Assembly (NCBI RefSeq): GCF_000687875.1
Contig: NZ_JHYG01000002.1
Location: 310,001 to 374,000 of the forward strand
Source of the DNA: Acidocella facilis ATCC 35904
GTDB taxonomy: Bacteria > Pseudomonadota > Alphaproteobacteria > Acetobacterales > Acetobacteraceae
DNA: 64,000 bases
Direction of reading: 5' to 3'
The position numbers were made by a program, and so were the translations under genes. This document shows, one piece after another, positions 59,709 through 64,000 of the stretch. How positions within the stretch are numbered: position 1 is the first letter of the stretch; each line of letters starts with the position of its first letter. A model generated the notes under the pieces. That model was not told the origin of the DNA and ran no database searches. It saw only the letters and a program-made list of their open reading frames with translations.

Positions 59709-61478
59709 TCAGCCGCTGCGGCCGAAGAGTTTTTCCAGATCGGCGCGGGTGAGCTTGAGGAAGGTCGGGCGGCCATGCGAGCAGGTGGCGGCGCGTGGCG
59801 TGGCCTCCATCTCGCGCAGCAGCGCGTCGATCTCCTCGCGCTGCAGCCGCCGCCCGGCGCGGATGGAGCGATGACAGGCCAGCCGCGCCAGGGCGGCATC
59901 CAGCTTCGCCTCCAGCGCCAAGGGCGCGCCGGCCTCGGCGAATTCCTCCGCCAGATCGCGCAGCAGTCCGGCGGCGTCCGGGTCTTTCAGCGCCGCCGGC
60001 ACGGCGCGGACCAGAATCGCGCCGGGGCCGAAGGGCTCGATCTCCAGCCCCAGCCGGGCCAGGGTTTCGGTCTCCGCCAGCAGCCGCGCCGCCTCCATCG
60101 CGGGCAGGTCCACCACCACCGGCACCAGCAGCGGCTGGGTGGCGATGCGGCCCTCCTGGAACTGGGCGCGCAACCTTTCCTCGGTCAGGCGTTCATGCGC
60201 GGCATGCTGGTCGACGATCACCAGCGCGCCGTCCGGCGCCTGGGCCAGCACATAGGTATCGAGAATCTGCGCCAGAGGTGCCCCGAGCGGGTGTTCGGTG
60301 GCGGGCGCGGTGGGGGCGGGGGCTTGGATGTCGAAGACCGGCCGTGCGGCGGGCGGGGCGGCCAGGGCCAGCTCCGCCTCGGCGAAGCCGCGCGCGGCGC
60401 GGCTTGGGGCCGGCGGCAGGCTGTAGCGCGGCCCGGCGGAAGGCGGCGGGCGCAGCGCCAGGCTGGGCAAAGTGGCGCTGGGTGCGGTGCCCAGGCTGAC
60501 CGGCTGCGCCAAGGCGCGGTTGATGGCGCCGATCACCAGGCTGCGCACGCCATTCTGGTCGGCGAAGCGCAGCTCGGACTTGGCGGGATGCACATTCACG
60601 TCCAGCGCCTCATCTGGCAGCTCCAGCCGCAGCGCCGCCACGGCGTGCCGCCCGGCCGGGATCACGTCCCGGTAGGCCAGGCGCAAAGCCAGCTTCAACA
60701 GCGAATCCTGCACCGGGCGGCCATTGACGACGAAGCTCTGCAATTGCGTGGTGGCGCGGTTGAGGCTGGCCGGGCCGATCAGGCCGGAGAGCTTCACCTC
60801 GTCGCGCTGCGCCTCCAGCACCATCATGTTCGCCGCCGCCTCGCGCCCGAACAAAGCCGCGACGCGCGCGGCTTCGGGCTGGGCCGGCAGGTCGAATAGC
60901 ACGCGCTCATCCGAGACCAGGCGGAACGCCACGTGCGGGGCGCAGAGGGCGAGGCGCCAGACGGTGCGCTCGGCGGCCTCCGCCTCGGCCCGGGGTGAGC
61001 GCAGGAACTTGCGCCGCGCCGGGGTGGCGTAGAACAGATCCTCGACAATGGCGCGGGTGCCCTTGAGGCCGGCGGCGGGGCGGGCGGCGGTGATCGCGCC
61101 ACCGGCGACGTCGATCCGCCAGGCACCATCCTGCCCGGCGGGGCGGCTGATCAAGGTGAGCTTCGCCGCCGCGCCGATCGAGGGCAGCGCCTCGCCGCGA
61201 AAGCCCAGCGTGGAGATTTGCACCAGCGCCTCGTCCTGCAGCTTGGAGGTGGCGTGGCGTTCGATGGCGAGCGGCAGCTCCTCGGCCGGAATGCCGCAGC
61301 CATCATCGATGATCTCGATCCGCTCGATGCCGCCTCCGGCGAGGATGACCTCGATGCGCGTCGATCCGGCATCCAGCGCGTTTTCCACCAGCTCCTTCAC
61401 CGCGGCGGCGGGGCGTTCGATGACCTCGCCGGCGGCGATGCGGTTGATGGTGGTTTCGGCGAGGCGGCGGATGGGCAT
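59709..61478 (-). CDS. mutL: DNA mismatch repair protein MutL
   Basis: 589 residues from ATG 61478 (MPIRRLAETTINRIAAGEV). GHKL ATPase: ENALDAGSTRIEV, DDGCGIP, TSKLQ, GFRGEALPSIG, GTRAIVEDLFYATPARRKFL. The C-terminal part has DQHAAHERLTEE, which fits the endonuclease motif DQHA(x2)E(x4)E, plus ACHRSIRAG and CSHGRP (usually CPHGRP). So it is likely a nicking MutL, as expected for bacteria without MutH. The start is 99 nt from the divergent amidotransferase. Confidence 0.95.
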   Translation of the reverse strand: MPIRRLAETTINRIAAGEVIERPAAAVKELVENALDAGSTRIEVILAGGGIERIEIIDDGCGIPAEELPLAIERHATSKLQDEALVQISTLGFRGEALPSIGAAAKLTLISRPAGQDGAWRIDVAGGAITAARPAAGLKGTRAIVEDLFYATPARRKFLRSPRAEAEAAERTVWRLALCAPHVAFRLVSDERVLFDLPAQPEAARVAALFGREAAANMMVLEAQRDEVKLSGLIGPASLNRATTQLQSFVVNGRPVQDSLLKLALRLAYRDVIPAGRHAVAALRLELPDEALDVNVHPAKSELRFADQNGVRSLVIGAINRALAQPVSLGTAPSATLPSLALRPPPSAGPRYSLPPAPSRAARGFAEAELALAAPPAARPVFDIQAPAPTAPATEHPLGAPLAQILDTYVLAQAPDGALVIVDQHAAHERLTEERLRAQFQEGRIATQPLLVPVVVDLPAMEAARLLAETETLARLGLEIEPFGPGAILVRAVPAALKDPDAAGLLRDLAEEFAEAGAPLALEAKLDAALARLACHRSIRAGRRLQREEIDALLREMEATPRAATCSHGRPTFLKLTRADLEKLFGRSG

Positions 61479-61577
61479 GGGGCCTGATAGCATGAATGCG
61501 CGAGTCCGGCGCCTCGCGGCTTCACGAAAACCCCCCTCCCTGTAATAATGATGCCTCGACCCGGAAAGGAGCCGCCG

Positions 61578-62345
61578 ATGAAAATCCTCGTCTTCCAGCA
61601 TGTCGCCTCGGAGCATCCTGGCAGTTTCCGTGAGGTGATGGCGGCGCGCGGCTGCGAGATGCAGGCGGTGGAGCTGGATGAGGGCGAGGCGATTCCCGCT
61701 GATCTCGCGGGCTTCGACGCGTTGCTGGTGATGGGCGGGCCGCAGGATGTCTGGGAGACCGATCAATTCCCCTGGCTGATCGAGGAAAAGGCGGTGATCC
61801 GCGATTGGGTGCGCGCCGGGCGGCCTTACCTTGGCATGTGCCTGGGGCACCAGCTGCTGGCCGAGGCGCTGGGCGGCGCGGTGGGGCGGATGGCGGTGCC
61901 GGAGGTGGGGATGAGCTGTGTTGAGACCCGGCCGGACCCGATTTTCACCGGCCTGCCGCCGCTCTGGCCCTGTATGCAATGGCATGGGGCGGAGGTGACG
62001 CGGCTGCCGGAGGGGGCGGTGGCGCTGGCCGGCTCGCCGGGCTGCGCCATCCAGGCGCAGCGCTATGGGCGGGCCGCCTATGGGCTGCAATTCCATCTGG
62101 AGCTGACCCACAGCACCACCGCGGAATGGGGCAGCCTGCCGGAATATAAGGCAGCGCTTGAACGGGTTCGCGGCCCTGGCGGGCTGGCGGCGATGGTCGC
62201 GGAGGTGGATGCGCAATTCCCTGAGCTGCATGCGGCGGCGCAGATCGTCTTCGGCAATTTTCTGGACATCGCCGAACAGGCGTTTCTGAATGGCGACGAA
62301 CAGGCGTCTCGGGATAGCGCCGCGCGGGCGCTGGCGGGGCGGTGA
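61578..62345 (+). CDS. Class I glutamine-amidotransferase-like protein
   Basis: 255 residues from ATG 61578 with AAGGAG before it. Triad: Cys in PYLGMCLGHQLLAEALGG and His/Glu in YGLQFHLELT. It resembles stand-alone GMP-synthase-like amidotransferases (YfeJ/GATase1 type) that often hydrolyse gamma-glutamyl bonds. Next gene but one is a glutamine-synthetase-family enzyme, so a role in gamma-glutamyl compound turnover is possible. Overlaps the next gene's GTG by four bases. Confidence 0.88.
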   Translation: MKILVFQHVASEHPGSFREVMAARGCEMQAVELDEGEAIPADLAGFDALLVMGGPQDVWETDQFPWLIEEKAVIRDWVRAGRPYLGMCLGHQLLAEALGGAVGRMAVPEVGMSCVETRPDPIFTGLPPLWPCMQWHGAEVTRLPEGAVALAGSPGCAIQAQRYGRAAYGLQFHLELTHSTTAEWGSLPEYKAALERVRGPGGLAAMVAEVDAQFPELHAAAQIVFGNFLDIAEQAFLNGDEQASRDSAARALAGR

Positions 62346-62911
62346 GGCGCGCGGGATGGGCCGTGCTGGTGGCGATGATGGGGCTGGCCGGCCCGGCCTG
62401 CCCGGCGCCGGCGATCGCCAGCGCCGGGGCGATGGCCGGGCCGGATGATCCTTACGCGGTGCCGCCGCATAGCCGTTTCGCCCGTGGCGGCGGCTCCGGC
62501 CCGCTGGTGATCCGCTATCGCGGCGGCAAAACCGTGCGGGTGCAGCTGGACCTTGACGAGCAGGGCCAGCAGCTGGCGTTCAGCCAGATCCGCATCGCGC
62601 CCAACCGGCACAGCATCGGCTGGCTGGCGTCCTATGGCTGCGGCCAGGCGCGGCCTTGCCCGCTGGCGTTGGTGGTCTGGCATCAGGGGCGGCCGGTGCT
62701 GCGGTTTGTGGCGCATCATGGGGTGATCGAAAGCTGGCAGTTTCTCGCCGGCGGCCGCCAGGTGGCGGTGCAGACGCGCCAGCCGGATGGCGGCACACGC
62801 TATTGGCTGCTGGCCACCGCCTCGGGCCTCGCCATCGCGGATTGGCAGCCCGGTAGCGGCGCCCGCCGCCCGGCCTGGCTGGCCTTCTTTACCCGCGCCC
62901 ATCCGCCTTAA
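62342..62911 (+). CDS. Secreted protein of unknown function
   Basis: 189 residues from GTG 62342, overlapping the amidotransferase TGA. Signal peptide WAVLVAMMGLAGPACPAPA. The mature part is beta-rich with VIRYRGGKTVRVQLDLDEQG, RIAPNRHSIGWLASYGCGQA and a pair of Cys (YGCGQARPCP) that may bond. Tail LAFFTRAHPP. Similar exported proteins of 150-200 residues appear in acetic acid bacteria; no family recognised. Confidence 0.7.
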   Translation: MRRAGWAVLVAMMGLAGPACPAPAIASAGAMAGPDDPYAVPPHSRFARGGGSGPLVIRYRGGKTVRVQLDLDEQGQQLAFSQIRIAPNRHSIGWLASYGCGQARPCPLALVVWHQGRPVLRFVAHHGVIESWQFLAGGRQVAVQTRQPDGGTRYWLLATASGLAIADWQPGSGARRPAWLAFFTRAHPP

Positions 62912-62967
62912 GCGCGCGGCGCGGATTTTGCATCGCTGCCGCCAACAACCCCGCGAAAGGAGCCGGA

Positions 62968-64000
62968 ATGTCGCTGTATTTCGAGCATACGAAACAGACC
63001 GCCGCCGCCCTGGCGCAGAGCCTGCGGGAGCGCCAGATCACGCAGCTGCGCTTCGAGCTGCCGGACCTGGCCGGGCTTTCGCGGGGCAAGACGGTGCCGA
63101 TCGCGCATGTGGAATCCTATGCGCGGGACGGGCTCAACCTCTATGGCGGCACGGTGACGCTGGATAGCGCGTCCAACCCGATCGCCGGGACGGGCTATAA
63201 TGAGGATATCAATTTCGCCGATTGCCTGATGGTGCCGGATCCGGACACGGTCAGCGATGTGCCCTGGATCGCCAATACCGCCCGGGTGATCTGCGATACC
63301 AAATGGTATGACGGCACCCCGCAATATGCGGCTCCGCGCACCGTGTTGAAAACCATGCTGCAAAAAGCCGCCGAGATGGGATTCGGCGTGAAGATGGGGC
63401 ATGAGTTCGAGTTCTATGTGGTCGATCTGGAAACCCGGCAGCCGCTTTATACCGGCAATCCGATTTTCGTGACCGCGATCACCCATCGGCATCCGGCGCT
63501 GGAGGGGCTGATGCGGGTGTTGGCGCAAAGCGGCGTGGACATGATCACCGCCAATGGCGAATTCGGGCCGGGGCAGTGGGAGCTGAATTTCGCCGCGCTC
63601 GATGGCATCGCGGCGGCTGATAGGGCGTTCGTGTTCAAGAATACGGTGAAGGAATATCTGCGCGGCCAAGGGCTGCTGGCGACCTTCATGACCAAGCCTT
63701 ATGCGCATCTTTCAGGCTCCTGCTCGCATTTTCACCTCTCGCTGTTTGATCTGAAGAGCGGGGAGAATTTGTTTTTGGACAAGGCGGACCCGGATGGGAT
63801 GAGCGGGCTGATGAAGAGTTTCACGCAAGGGATTCTGGACCATGCGCCGGCGGCGCAGGCGATCTGGAATCCGACGCCGAATTGTTATCGCCGCATCCGG
63901 CCGGGGACGTTCGCGCCCTCCAATATTTCCTGGGGGGTGGAGGATCGCTCGGCTTCAGTGCGGATCAAGGCGTCGAAGGATGAAAGGCAGCATCTGGAGG
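62968..64000 (+). CDS. Glutamine-synthetase-family enzyme, truncated by the window
   Basis: 344 codons readable from ATG 62968 with AAAGGAG upstream; about 100 residues are missing at the right edge. N-terminal domain QITQLRFELPDLAGLSRGK. Catalytic barrel: GHEFEFYVVD, ANGEFGPGQWELNF (metal Glu residues), SHFHLSLFD (His) and the ATP/glutamate-binding RIRPGTFAPSNISWGVEDRS. The NGEFGPGQWE form is typical of gamma-glutamylamide or gamma-glutamylpolyamine synthetases (PuuA/GlnA-like groups) rather than the main GlnA. Substrate unproven. Confidence 0.88.
   Translation, partial: MSLYFEHTKQTAAALAQSLRERQITQLRFELPDLAGLSRGKTVPIAHVESYARDGLNLYGGTVTLDSASNPIAGTGYNEDINFADCLMVPDPDTVSDVPWIANTARVICDTKWYDGTPQYAAPRTVLKTMLQKAAEMGFGVKMGHEFEFYVVDLETRQPLYTGNPIFVTAITHRHPALEGLMRVLAQSGVDMITANGEFGPGQWELNFAALDGIAAADRAFVFKNTVKEYLRGQGLLATFMTKPYAHLSGSCSHFHLSLFDLKSGENLFLDKADPDGMSGLMKSFTQGILDHAPAAQAIWNPTPNCYRRIRPGTFAPSNISWGVEDRSASVRIKASKDERQHLE

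Overview
The window is about 64 kb of GC-rich (roughly two-thirds G+C) chromosome from an alphaproteobacterium, most likely an acetic-acid-bacterium relative (Acetobacteraceae, perhaps near Acidocella or Acidiphilium). This rests on a Hint-domain secreted protein of the type common there, a class I PHA synthase, the gene orders miaB-phoH-ybeY-corC, cycM-kdsB-pheA and alaC-hom-glpX, and a membrane-anchored CycM-like cytochrome. Species assignment is inference. No tRNA, rRNA, CRISPR array, prophage or insertion sequence was recognised.

Layout. 1-2.6 kb: surface polysaccharide flippase and glycosyltransferase. 2.8-6.4 kb: accessory region with a Tat-type esterase, a candidate iron-controlled small RNA, a DUF2147 protein, three tandem small secreted proteins and a divergent TetR regulator with three related operator-like sites. 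6.4-12.3 kb: ydcH-purE-purK, arfB, rpmB, an Atm1-type ABC exporter and a NUDIX hydrolase. 12.4-14.0 kb: a zincin/Hint fusion. 14.2-22.5 kb: corC-ybeY-phoH-miaB, a VOC protein, a GcvR-like ACT protein, Bax-inhibitor-1 and RNase E. 22.9-31.0 kb: fused glycosyltransferase, malate synthase G, hisN, di-haem cytochrome, kdsB-pheA. 31.1-34.6 kb: rho, rnhA-thrB, lipoprotein. 34.8-41.4 kb: kinase/phospho-lyase fusion, aroQ-accB-accC, thiS-thiG and a VC0807-like membrane protein. 41.5-47 kb: dnaQ-coaE-aroE, GT87 protein, argD-sORF-argF. 47-49.5 kb: a C-P lyase tail (phnL remnant, phnM, DUF1045, phnN). 50-55.6 kb: aldo/keto reductase and alaC-hom-glpX. 55.7-64 kb: phaC, outer-membrane beta-barrel, mutL, a class I amidotransferase and a truncated glutamine-synthetase-family gene.

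Most genes are housekeeping: purine, shikimate/phenylalanine, threonine, arginine, thiamine, fatty-acid, CoA, RNA decay and DNA repair. The less ordinary signal is between genes. Six copies of a 102-104 bp element made of two hairpins joined by a conserved AACAAA-containing linker (R1-R6) keep their pairing while the stem sequences change. Four of them begin exactly inside the TAG stop codon of the neighbouring gene. A second family (F1-F4) of AAAGTTTTTGG plus T-run/A-run hairpins lies directly behind stop codons and probably terminates transcription. Other points of interest are an orphan Fur-box/promoter/terminator unit without a gene, a 26-codon reading frame that links argD to argF by ATGA overlaps on both sides, and a decayed phnL in front of phnM.
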